Shown: positions 1 to 5,465 of the stretch, one piece after another
Layout of the letters: each line of letters opens with the position of its first letter
How positions within the stretch are numbered: the stretch's first letter is position 1
IMG/VR virus record: IMGVR_UViG_3300013117_000124
Span: 1 to 20,665 of that record
Length of the DNA stretch: 20,665 nt
Origin: a virus
Strand: one strand, 5' to 3'
The notes under the pieces: model-generated
Told to the model about the DNA's origin: nothing
Seen by the model: the letters and a program-made list of their open reading frames with translations, nothing else
The model's database searches: none
Position numbers and translations under genes: made by a program

Positions 1-38
1 CTAGCGACTCCCTCGGCTACGCGGGCTCGGACGCGTAG
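1..38 (+). CDS. C-terminal end of an upstream gene (partial)
   Basis: The third frame reads SDSLGYAGSDA and then a TAG stop at 36-38. Its codons (AGC, GAC, TCC, CTC, GGC, TAC, GCG) match the usage of the real genes in this window. The gene begins outside the window. Only 11 residues are visible, so no function can be given. It would be the preceding member of the rightward operon. Confidence 0.4.
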   Translation, partial: SDSLGYAGSDA

Positions 39-43
39 CTCGG

Positions 44-61
44 GAGCCGGTTAGACGGCTC
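44..61 (+). repeat. Intergenic hairpin, copy 1 (GAGCCG stem)
   Basis: GAGCCG at 44-49 pairs with CGGCTC at 56-61 around a six-base loop. It lies just before the ribosome-binding leader of the gene at 96. A second copy with the same stem lies at 843-859, also just before a leader. No U-tract follows, so it is not a standard intrinsic terminator. It may act on mRNA stability, processing or translation. Confidence 0.5.
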
Positions 62-79
62 GGAGCGAGAACCCGAACG

Positions 80-95
80 AAGGAGCGAAACGAAG
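80..95 (+). promoter_or_regulatory. Extended ribosome-binding leader
   Basis: The sequence AAGGAGCGAAACGAA followed by G lies directly before the ATG at 96. The same 15 bases lie directly before the ATG at 363. GGAG is a strong Shine-Dalgarno core; the conserved A-rich tail CGAAACGAA is unusual. Confidence 0.6.
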
Positions 96-347
96 ATGGC
101 GATACAGTTCGAGACGGACGAGTACAAGAGGGCGCACGGCGAGCGACCGAGCGGCTCGGGTACCTGGGGCTTCCTCTTCAAGAGAGCCGACGGTACCGCG
201 ATCGAAGTCGCGCCCGAGAAGAGGAGCGAGCGCTTCGGGAACCCGTGGGTGTGGTTCGCGAACGCGAGCGCGTTCGGTAACGCGAAGTACGAGGCGAAGG
301 AGCACGGGCGGAAGCTCGGCGCCTCCGTCGCCGTCGTACAGAGCTAG
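96..347 (+). CDS. Small phage protein of unknown function
   Basis: An 83-residue soluble protein that I do not recognise. It is rich in charged and aromatic residues (GTWGFLFKR near the start, WVWFANASAF in the middle) and ends in a small, hydrophobic strand-like stretch. There is no signal peptide and no membrane segment. The ATG at 96 is chosen because a strong AAGGAGCGAAACGAA leader stands directly in front of it. The stop is TAG at 345-347, and the next gene's leader begins one base later, so the two are co-transcribed. Codon use matches the rest of the window. It is probably an early accessory protein. Confidence 0.7.
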   Translation: MAIQFETDEYKRAHGERPSGSGTWGFLFKRADGTAIEVAPEKRSERFGNPWVWFANASAFGNAKYEAKEHGRKLGASVAVVQS

Positions 348-362
348 AAGGAGCGAAACGAA
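348..362 (+). promoter_or_regulatory. Extended ribosome-binding leader (identical copy)
   Basis: AAGGAGCGAAACGAA runs straight into the ATG at 363 and is identical to 80-94. It starts immediately after the TAG of the previous gene. Confidence 0.6.
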
Positions 363-776
363 ATGGCGAGAGCGAGTATCGTTACGAAGCTCGTCGGCTA
401 TAAGGCGATCCTACCGAAGCCGGCGAAGCTCTTCGAGGACGAGAACGTACCGAAGCACGAGGGCGAAGTCGGGGAGATCGTCTCGGTCTACCTTCGCGAG
501 GGCTATATGGTCGCGGACGTACGCTACGACGACGGGCAGGTCGAGAGCTACAATATGACGACCGCCGTCTTCGCGCGGCTACTCGTCGCGGAGACCGACG
601 ACGAGGTTCGCGAGGCGTACCGGAAGTACCGGATCGAGGCGCTCGAAACCGTCCGCGCCTTCTGGTCGACCGCGACGAAGAGGGGCGAGAGCGAGGAGCA
701 CTCGAAGCACGCGAGCGAGAAGCTCGTCGAGATCGACGCCGAGCTTCGCGAGCTTCGGAAGGGGCTCCCCTTCTAG
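363..776 (+). CDS. Small phage protein, beta-barrel-like N half and helical C half
   Basis: A 137-residue protein without a family I can name. Residues about 30-65 (EGEVGEIVSVYLREGYMVAD and the following DVRYDDGQVESY) alternate like a small SH3-type beta barrel. Residues about 75-137 are strongly helical, charged and heptad-like. There is no signal peptide, membrane segment or Cys cluster. The start at 363 is fixed by the leader at 348-362. The stop is TAG. A structured gap of 120 bases follows before the next gene. Its position next to the helicase gene suggests an early role, but nothing in the sequence shows one. Confidence 0.7.
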   Translation: MARASIVTKLVGYKAILPKPAKLFEDENVPKHEGEVGEIVSVYLREGYMVADVRYDDGQVESYNMTTAVFARLLVAETDDEVREAYRKYRIEALETVRAFWSTATKRGESEEHSKHASEKLVEIDAELRELRKGLPF

Positions 777-786
777 TCGACCCCCC

Positions 787-859
787 TCGACGGCGGGGCT
801 CGCTCTCCCCCGGGCGCCTCGGGGCGAGTCCCGTCGATCGGGGAGCCGGCTAGCGGCTC
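787..859 (+). other. Structured intergenic region with two stem-loops
   Basis: The 120-base gap at 777-896 holds two inverted repeats. The first pairs TCGACGG at 787-793 with CCGTCGA at 831-837; an inner alternative pairs GGGGCTCG at 795-802 with CGAGTCCC at 825-832, with one G-T wobble. The second is the GAGCCG/CGGCTC hairpin (843-848 with 854-859, loop GCTAG), a copy of the one at 44-61. Neither is followed by a run of T, so an intrinsic terminator is not supported. Confidence 0.45.
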
Positions 860-860
860 G

Positions 861-896
861 AAGGAGCAAAACGAAACCGAACTAAGGAGCGAACCG
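861..896 (+). repeat. Duplicated ribosome-binding leader
   Basis: AAGGAGCAAAACGAAACC is followed by a second AAGGAGCGAACCG that ends at the ATG at 897. The same tandem arrangement recurs at 3526-3559 before the gene at 3560, and both genes begin ATGAAACG. Only the downstream GGAG is at usual spacing from the start. Confidence 0.5.
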
Positions 897-1250
897 ATGA
901 AACGCGTAACCGATTGCGCTAACTGCCCCGCGCCTCTCGAAGAGGACGCGCCGGTATTTCTAAACGAGCTTCTCCCGCATCTCTGGTTCTGCTCTCGCTC
1001 GTGCCGCGATACCTACCTTCGCGACTCGAACGCCGAGAGTACGGTCGAGGCGATCGAGATCTGGTTCTCGAATCGCGAGAAGATCGAGACGCGCCCGCCG
1101 CTCGTAACGATCCCGGTCTGCGGTAGCGCGAGCCTCCCCGAAGCCGTCGATCTCGCGACCGAGATCCTCCGCGTTACCTCGTCGATCGATAGCGTCGAGA
1201 TCCGGTCCGAGCTGATCCTTCTCGCGACCGTCGACCGGAGCACGAGCTAG
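897..1250 (+). CDS. Small zinc-binding protein of unknown function
   Basis: A 117-residue protein. The N-terminus carries CANC (residues 7-10) and, about 22 residues later, CSRSC, a treble-clef or zinc-ribbon arrangement (C-x2-C then C-x3-C) that would hold one zinc ion. The remainder (about 45-117) is a mixed alpha/beta stretch with no motif I recognise. The start follows the second copy of a duplicated leader. The stop TAG at 1248-1250 shares its G with the GTG start of the SNF2 helicase, so the two are probably translationally coupled. It may work with the helicase or bind nucleic acid, but that is inferred from neighbourhood only. Confidence 0.75.
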   Translation: MKRVTDCANCPAPLEEDAPVFLNELLPHLWFCSRSCRDTYLRDSNAESTVEAIEIWFSNREKIETRPPLVTIPVCGSASLPEAVDLATEILRVTSSIDSVEIRSELILLATVDRSTS

Positions 1251-3292
1251 TGGCCGTCCGACTCGTACGAGCCGCTCCGCTCTGGATCGCGGAGACCGAC
1301 GGTCCCGACGACCGCTACGGTCCGAAGAAGGCGGGCTTTCGCTGGGACGGAGAGATAAAGCGCTGGTGGACCGATCGCGACGACGCCGCTCTCGCGCTTC
1401 GCGAGTACGCCGACCCCGAGGCGAAGGAGATCCTCGACGAGATCGCGGCGAAGCGCGAGAAGGCGCTCGAAGCGAGTCGCGCGACCGACGCGGCGATCGA
1501 GATCCCGACGCCGGAGGGGTTAGAGCCGTACCCGTTCCAGCGCGCCGGGATCGCGTACGCGCTCGACCGTCCGAACGTCCTCTTCGGCGACGAGATGGGG
1601 CTCGGGAAGACGATACAGGCGATCGGGCTCGTTAACGCCGATCCCTCGATAGAGCGCGTTCTCGTCGTCTGCCCCGCGTCTCTCCGCCTTAACTGGAAGC
1701 GCGAATTCGAGAAGTGGACGACTCGCGGCTTCCGCGCTCGTATCCTTACCTCGAAGGATACGGAGCTACCCGACGAGCCCGTAGCGATCGTTAACTACGA
1801 TATCCTAAAGAAGCTACGAGGAGTCCTCCGCTCCGTCGAGTGGGATCTTCTCGTAGCGGACGAGGCGCACTACCTAAAGTCGGGTACTCGCGCTCTCCGC
1901 GGGCGAGAGGTACTCGGGAAGAAGACGCGCAAGACGGGGAAGTGGGTCGACGACCCCGATCCGATCCCGGCGAAGCGAAAAGCCTTCCTCTCGGGTACGC
2001 CGATTACGAACCGTCCGATCGAGGGCTGGCCGCTACTCCACGCGCTCGCGCCGGAGACCTTTAGGAGCTGGCGCCACTACGTTACGCGCTACTGCGCCGG
2101 CTACCAGGACGGCTACGGGTGGCAGGTCTCGGGCGCCTCGAACCTCGAAGAGCTACAGGAGAAGGCGCGCTCGACCGTTATGATCCGCCGCCTAAAGCGC
2201 GACGTTCTCCCCGAGCTACCGCCGAAACAGAGGCAGGTTATCGAGGTACCGGCGAACGGAGTCGCTCGCGTCGTACGCGCCGAGCGCGAGGCGTGGGAGC
2301 TACACGAGACCGCGCTCCGCGAGCTTCGCGTACGGGTCGAGCTAGCGAAGGCTAGCGACGATCCCGAGGATTACGCGACGGCAGTCTCCGAGCTTACCGA
2401 GGCGTCGAAGGTCGCCTTTACCGAGATGGCGCGCTTACGGCACGATACGGCGGTCGCGAAGGTACCGTTCGTAGTAGAGCACGTTCGCGACGCGCTCGAA
2501 GGCGGAGAGAAGCTAATCGTATTCGCGCACCACCACGACGTAGTCGACGCGCTCGTCGAGGGGCTCTCCGAATTCGGGCCGGTCGTCGTAACGGGCAAGA
2601 CTTCGATGAAGGTCGATAAGGAGACCGGCGTTAGCCCTCGGCAGGCGGCGGTCGACCGGTTCCAGAGCGATCCCGAGACGAGGGTCTTCGTCGGGAACAT
2701 CCAGGCGGCGGGCGTCGGGCTAACCCTAACGGCGTCGAGCCACGTCGTCTTCGCCGAACTAGACTGGGTACCGGGTAACGTCTCGCAGGCGGAGGACCGG
2801 GCGCACCGGATCGGGCAGACCGATAGCGTCCTCGTACAGCACCTCGTCCTCGAAGGCTCGCTCGACGCGCGTATCGCGGAGGTACTCGTCGAGAAGCAGG
2901 AGGTTCTCGACCGAGTCCTCGACCGCGAGACGGACGGGACCGCGATCGTCCCCGAGGCGATCGAGGCGGAAGCGCCCGCGATACCGAGCGCGGATAAGCC
3001 GGCGACCTATACGGCGAAGGCGGAGAAGCTCGCGAAGGAGGCGAGCGAGATGACGACCGACGAGATCGCGGCGGTACGAGACGCGCTACGGATCGTCGGC
3101 GGTCTCTGCGACGGAGCGATCGAGCTAGACGGACAGGGGTTCTCGAAGATCGATACCGCTATCGGGACCGATCTCGCGAGCCTCGATCGGCTAACGCCGA
3201 AACAGGCGGCTCTCGGGCGAAAGATCGTACGGAAGTACCGGCGGCAATTCCCCGAGGCGCTACTCGAAGCGATGGGAGCGAAGACGAAATGA
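1250..3292 (+). CDS. SNF2-family DNA-dependent ATPase/helicase
   Basis: A 680-residue ATP-driven DNA translocase or remodeller of the SNF2 superfamily 2 group, closest in feel to the SMARCAL1-like phage forms. Motifs in order: a short N-terminal region with AGFRWDGEIKRWWT (residues 28-41), Walker A DEMGLGKT (114-121), DEAH (204-207), SGTP (248-251), RRLKRDVLPELP of the inter-lobe region (313-324), motif IV around KLIVFAHHHD (421-430), motif V GVGLTLT (489-495) and motif VI QAEDRAHRIGQ (513-523). The C-terminal tail (about 600-680) contains GFSKIDTAIG and LTPKQAALGRKIVRKYRRQ, a module also seen on other phage helicases and probably DNA- or partner-binding. All catalytic motifs are intact. The GTG start is chosen because it overlaps the preceding TAG. 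It likely acts in replication, fork restart or annealing with ERF. Confidence 0.95.
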   Translation: MAVRLVRAAPLWIAETDGPDDRYGPKKAGFRWDGEIKRWWTDRDDAALALREYADPEAKEILDEIAAKREKALEASRATDAAIEIPTPEGLEPYPFQRAGIAYALDRPNVLFGDEMGLGKTIQAIGLVNADPSIERVLVVCPASLRLNWKREFEKWTTRGFRARILTSKDTELPDEPVAIVNYDILKKLRGVLRSVEWDLLVADEAHYLKSGTRALRGREVLGKKTRKTGKWVDDPDPIPAKRKAFLSGTPITNRPIEGWPLLHALAPETFRSWRHYVTRYCAGYQDGYGWQVSGASNLEELQEKARSTVMIRRLKRDVLPELPPKQRQVIEVPANGVARVVRAEREAWELHETALRELRVRVELAKASDDPEDYATAVSELTEASKVAFTEMARLRHDTAVAKVPFVVEHVRDALEGGEKLIVFAHHHDVVDALVEGLSEFGPVVVTGKTSMKVDKETGVSPRQAAVDRFQSDPETRVFVGNIQAAGVGLTLTASSHVVFAELDWVPGNVSQAEDRAHRIGQTDSVLVQHLVLEGSLDARIAEVLVEKQEVLDRVLDRETDGTAIVPEAIEAEAPAIPSADKPATYTAKAEKLAKEASEMTTDEIAAVRDALRIVGGLCDGAIELDGQGFSKIDTAIGTDLASLDRLTPKQAALGRKIVRKYRRQFPEALLEAMGAKTK

Positions 3293-3546
3293 CGACTACG
3301 AAGCGAGACCTAGCAACGATCTGTAGGAGCTACGCCGTGCTACACGGGCTCGAATTCCCGGCGGAGTTACCGCCGAACCCGAGCCCGAGATGCACAACTC
3401 GGCGTCGCTCGCGCAGATGGTACTTAACGCCGAGCGCGCCGCGGTCGAGAACGAGGGGTAGGGGCGACCCCGTATCCGGCGGGCGAGGATCGCCTCTCCC
3501 GTCGGATCAGGGGTCGAGTCGACCCGAGGAGCGAACCGAAACCTAA
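3289..3546 (+). CDS. Small protein, probably frame-disrupted
   Basis: The start ATG overlaps the TGA of the helicase (ATGA). The first 29 residues (MTTTKRDLATICRSYAVLHG and onward) look like a real protein. After about 3375 this frame turns into Arg/Ser/Pro-rich sequence running through the intergenic hairpins up to the next leader, which looks non-coding. The -1 frame, open from 3327, instead gives EPEPEMHNSASLAQMVLNAE and ends at TAG 3459-3461 with normal codon use. The intended product is therefore probably about 57 residues, joined across a frame change near 3372-3390. Candidate causes are a one-base indel in this genome or assembly, or a programmed -1 shift. The function is unknown. Confidence 0.5.
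   Translation: MTTTKRDLATICRSYAVLHGLEFPAELPPNPSPRCTTRRRSRRWYLTPSAPRSRTRGRGDPVSGGRGSPLPSDQGSSRPEERTET
3482..3525 (+). other. Intergenic hairpins before a leader
   Basis: Two tight inverted repeats lie between the small gene after the helicase and the gene at 3560. GGCGA (3482-3486) pairs with TCGCC (3490-3494), and GGGTCG (3511-3516) pairs with CGACCC (3520-3525), each with a three-base loop. The second abuts the duplicated ribosome-binding leader. There is no T-tract. Confidence 0.4.
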
Positions 3547-3559
3547 AGGAGCGACTACG
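3526..3559 (+). repeat. Duplicated ribosome-binding leader (second copy)
   Basis: GAGGAGCGAACCGAAACC is followed by TAAAGGAGCGACTACG, which ends at the ATG at 3560. It is an imperfect repeat of 861-896. Confidence 0.5.
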
Positions 3560-3724
3560 ATGAAACGACGAACCGTACAGCCGAGAAGCCGGAGAGCCCG
3601 GAAGGGGCGAACCCGATCGCCGTGGGCGAAGCGCGATAAACGCCCCTACTCCTATCCTTTCCCGACCGGTCCCGGAGCGTGGGTATTCCGAGCCTCGGCG
3701 GCGGCGGCGCGAGGAGAGAGCTAG
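3560..3724 (+). CDS. Small, strongly basic protein
   Basis: An ORF of 54 codons beginning MKRRTVQPRSRRARKGRTRS and ending ASAAAARGES before TAG at 3722-3724. About a third of its residues are Arg or Lys, concentrated in the first 30; the middle has aromatic and proline residues (PYSYPFPTGPGAW). It could bind nucleic acid, but no family is recognised. Support comes from the strong leader directly upstream and from its stop sharing a G with the GTG start of the next gene, the same TAGTG junction as at 1248-1252. It is short and of biased composition, so certainty is moderate. Confidence 0.55.
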   Translation: MKRRTVQPRSRRARKGRTRSPWAKRDKRPYSYPFPTGPGAWVFRASAAAARGES

Positions 3725-4026
3725 TGCCCGAGAAGTGGACGAAGGATCAACTCCGCGCGAAGAAGCTCGCGGATAGAGCGCTAAAGAAGCGCGTCGAGCT
3801 ATGCGACGTACTTAACCTACCGGCGACGAAGGCGTGGACGCGGCGCGAGCTACACGACGGGCTCGACTCTACCCTCGATAGTATCGAGAAGAAGGAGCGC
3901 CGAGCGCGGGAGCTATTCCCGAAGGTCGCCGAGTCTTTCGGGGTAACGGTCGGACGGATACCGGCGACCGATCTCGTCGGTATGGTCGAGTCGATCCTTA
4001 CCCCGCGCCGCTCGACGGACGAGTAG
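3724..4026 (+). CDS. Small helical protein of unknown function
   Basis: A 100-residue, charged, mostly helical protein with heptad-like stretches (about residues 5-25 and 45-75), and no membrane segment or Cys motif. I prefer the GTG at 3724 because it overlaps the TAG of the basic protein just upstream (TAGTG), which indicates translational coupling. The in-frame ATG at 3679 would need extensive overlap with that gene and has no ribosome-binding site. Stop TAG at 4024-4026. Residues such as WTKDQLRAKKLADRALKKRV hint at a nucleic-acid-binding or coiled-coil adaptor, without a family match. Confidence 0.65.
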   Translation: MPEKWTKDQLRAKKLADRALKKRVELCDVLNLPATKAWTRRELHDGLDSTLDSIEKKERRARELFPKVAESFGVTVGRIPATDLVGMVESILTPRRSTDE

Positions 4027-4032
4027 AAATAG

Positions 4033-4101
4033 CCGAGGGGCTAGAGAGGGAATGATCACCCGCCTCGAAAAGCGCGATTCGCTCCCGCGCCTGCCCCTCG
4101 G
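4033..4101 (+). other. Long-range inverted repeat in intergenic gap
   Basis: CCGAGGGGC (4033-4041) is perfectly complementary to GCCCCTCGG (4093-4101), closing a 51-base loop in the 104-base gap before the gene at 4131. A short T-run (CTTTTC, 4107-4112) follows eight to ten bases later, too far and too short for a convincing terminator. The Shine-Dalgarno AAGGAG (4119-4124) lies downstream. Confidence 0.4.
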
Positions 4102-4130
4102 TCCCACTTTTCGGAGCGAAGGAGAAGTAC

Positions 4131-4793
4131 ATGCAAGGCGTACCCGTACTCCGCGAGGGGAAGCGCGGATGTGGCTACCGGAAATCCGGCGGTCTCTATC
4201 TAATCGGCGGCGTTCTCGCCGCGCCCTGCGCGAAGCTACCGATCGAGCTTACCGTCTGCCCGGTCTGCCGCGCGGGCGTAAAGCAGACCCGAGGCTTTAC
4301 GTGGATCCGCCCCCGCGAGCTATTCGCCGATATCGACGGGACGCTTCCGCCCTGCCGCCTAGGCGACTGCGTCTCCTGCGCCGTCGGACCGAACGCTCCC
4401 GAGCGCGGCGGTCTACTCTGGATCGGGAAGGGCTTCTATAAGACGCCCGCCGACTTCGCCGCCGAAGCCGGTCGCGTCGGGATCTCGCGTCGCCTCTCGG
4501 GGCTACCGCGAGATCTCGTACTCGGCGAGACGTGGGTCTATCTCGCCCATCCCGAGGCGATCGTCGAGACGTGCCATTGTAGGCTCGTCGAGACGCTCGG
4601 CCAGCGAGAGTGCGCCGTATGCCGCGGTCGGGGGGCGGTCTATAAGAAGGGAGTCTTCGGAGCCTTTCGCCCGACGCGCGTCGAGAAGGTCGTCGACGAG
4701 ACGATATCCGACGAGGAGATCGAGGCGCTCTACAAGCGCGGGATCGACCCGGTAATCGTCGAGCCGATCGAGGACGCCGACGATGGCGAGTAG
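4131..4793 (+). CDS. Cys-rich phage protein of unknown function
   Basis: A 220-residue protein with several paired cysteines: CPVC (43-46), CRLGDCVSC (75-83), CHC (about 148-150) and CAVC (about 161-164), enough for two zinc sites. The middle stretch GLLWIGKGFYKTPADFAAEA followed by GISRRLSGLPRDLVLGETWV resembles a conserved motif of uncharacterised phage proteins; this is recall of a pattern, not a database match. The C-terminus is acidic. AAGGAG seven bases before the ATG fixes the start. Its end overlaps the start of the next Cys-rich gene by 11 bases. The substrate is unknown; zinc binding is inferred from the Cys pairs. Confidence 0.8.
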   Translation: MQGVPVLREGKRGCGYRKSGGLYLIGGVLAAPCAKLPIELTVCPVCRAGVKQTRGFTWIRPRELFADIDGTLPPCRLGDCVSCAVGPNAPERGGLLWIGKGFYKTPADFAAEAGRVGISRRLSGLPRDLVLGETWVYLAHPEAIVETCHCRLVETLGQRECAVCRGRGAVYKKGVFGAFRPTRVEKVVDETISDEEIEALYKRGIDPVIVEPIEDADDGE

Positions 4794-4995
4794 CGAAGGT
4801 CGGATACAGACGCGCCGGCTAGCCGCGGACGGAGGGGGGACGTTCGTCGAGCACCAGTGCTGGAGCTGCTACCGCTGGTTCTTCCCGAGCCGGAGAGACC
4901 AGCGGTACTGTACGCCGCGGTGCCGTCTCCGAGCGTGGCGCGCCCGCCGCCGCGTCGTCGAAGGGGAGCGAGAGACGAGATGCGCGACGCTCTAA
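4783..4995 (+). CDS. Small zinc-finger protein
   Basis: A 70-residue basic protein. CWSC (residues 26-29) and YCTPRCRLRAWRARRR (about 42-57) form the common C-x2-C ... YC-x3-C-R zinc finger that precedes an Arg-rich helix, as in many small phage and bacterial zinc-ribbon proteins likely to bind DNA or RNA. It begins inside the end of the 220-residue gene, and its own end overlaps the start of the next ORF by 16 bases, so it is part of a tight coupled run. A transcriptional or host-takeover role is possible but not shown. Confidence 0.75.
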   Translation: MASSEGRIQTRRLAADGGGTFVEHQCWSCYRWFFPSRRDQRYCTPRCRLRAWRARRRVVEGERETRCATL

Positions 4996-5159
4996 ACCTA
5001 CTCCCGCTACGCGCGTCGAAGCGCCGGATCGATCTACCGCGATGGCGGTACTTCGCCGGCCAAGCGCTACTCGCCGGAGCGATCGTACTCGTCGGCGGGA
5101 CGCTCGCGGGAGTCTTCGGCGCCGAGCTAATCCTCTTCGTCTGGGCGGTCTTTTTCTAA
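4980..5159 (+). CDS. Small membrane protein
   Basis: An ORF of 59 codons from the ATG at 4980 to TAA at 5157-5159. After a basic N-terminus (MRDALNLLPLRASKRRIDLP) come two hydrophobic stretches: residues about 25-42 (FAGQALLAGAIVLVGG) and about 44-59 (GVFGAELILFVWAVFF), which could form a membrane hairpin. It overlaps the end of the zinc-finger gene by 16 bases and shares TAATG with the next small membrane gene. An upstream ATG at 4857 is in frame but lies inside the zinc-finger gene without a ribosome-binding site. Possible roles such as superinfection exclusion or membrane recruitment are speculation. Confidence 0.6.
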   Translation: MRDALNLLPLRASKRRIDLPRWRYFAGQALLAGAIVLVGGTLAGVFGAELILFVWAVFF

Positions 5160-5293
5160 TGCGTCGCCGATTCGGAGAGCGTCGCCGCGGGCTAGACTCT
5201 ATCGATCGCGCGGGGTGGGGGGCGATCCTACTACTCGCTCTACTCCCCGCCGCGATCCTTATCTGCTCGCGACCGGAGCTACTAGTACCATGA
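5159..5293 (+). CDS. Very small membrane protein
   Basis: A 44-codon ORF starting at the ATG that overlaps the preceding TAA (TAATG). It has an Arg-rich N-terminus (MRRRFGERRRGLDS) followed by one hydrophobic segment (WGAILLLALLPAAILIC, residues about 20-36), consistent with a single-pass protein with the N-terminus inside by the positive-inside rule. It pairs with the two-segment protein just upstream. Codon use (CTA, CTC, GTA; no CTG) matches real genes. The function is unknown. Confidence 0.5.
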   Translation: MRRRFGERRRGLDSIDRAGWGAILLLALLPAAILICSRPELLVP

Positions 5294-5448
5294 ATGCCCG
5301 GACCGCAAGTCGCGGACGGGGCTCGTCGCGCTTTCGACGGAACGTCGGATTGAAAAGGGTGAAGCAAACGCGGCGAGCGCTCCCGGTAGCCACTGCACGT
5401 GGTAGATCGATAGGGGTGGCGGCTACCGGGAGCCTTTCTCCCGAACTA
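5294..5448 (+). ncRNA. Structured non-coding stretch before ERF (candidate RNA element)
   Basis: Three hairpins occur in a row. The first is nested: CCCG 5297-5300 with CGGG 5317-5320, enclosing CCGC 5303-5306 with GCGG 5312-5315. The second pairs CGACG 5335-5339 with CGTCG 5343-5347 (loop GAA). The third is a perfect 13-base stem, GCTCCCGGTAGCC 5379-5391 with GGCTACCGGGAGC 5421-5433. Words containing TG and CA, rare in neighbouring genes, are common here, which argues for a non-coding role. It could be a regulatory RNA, an mRNA leader or part of an origin. An ORF (5290-5469) also spans it, so coding is not excluded. Confidence 0.45.
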
Positions 5449-5449
5449 G

Positions 5450-5465
5450 AAAGGAGCGATACGAG
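5450..5465 (+). promoter_or_regulatory. Extended ribosome-binding leader of ERF
   Basis: AAAGGAGCGATACGAG directly precedes the ATG at 5466. It is a third variant of the AAGGAGCGAAACGA leader seen at 80 and 348. Confidence 0.55.

Noticed and set aside
3679-3723. ATG start for the helical protein ending at 4026
   Set aside because: It overlaps the small basic gene extensively and lacks a ribosome-binding site; GTG at 3724 gives a TAGTG junction like the helicase.
5350-5355. TTGAAA as a -35 promoter box before ERF
   Set aside because: No acceptable -10 box lies 16-18 bases downstream.
4819-5367. A long - strand ORF opposite the zinc-finger and membrane genes
   Set aside because: Its protein is Arg/Ser-rich with no plausible domain, there is no ribosome-binding site, and the + strand genes explain the region. 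The rarity of TCA and TGA in this DNA makes long antisense frames common.
5379-5433. The 13-base stem as an intrinsic terminator
   Set aside because: Its loop of 29 bases is long and no run of T follows; it also lies close before a strong ribosome-binding site.
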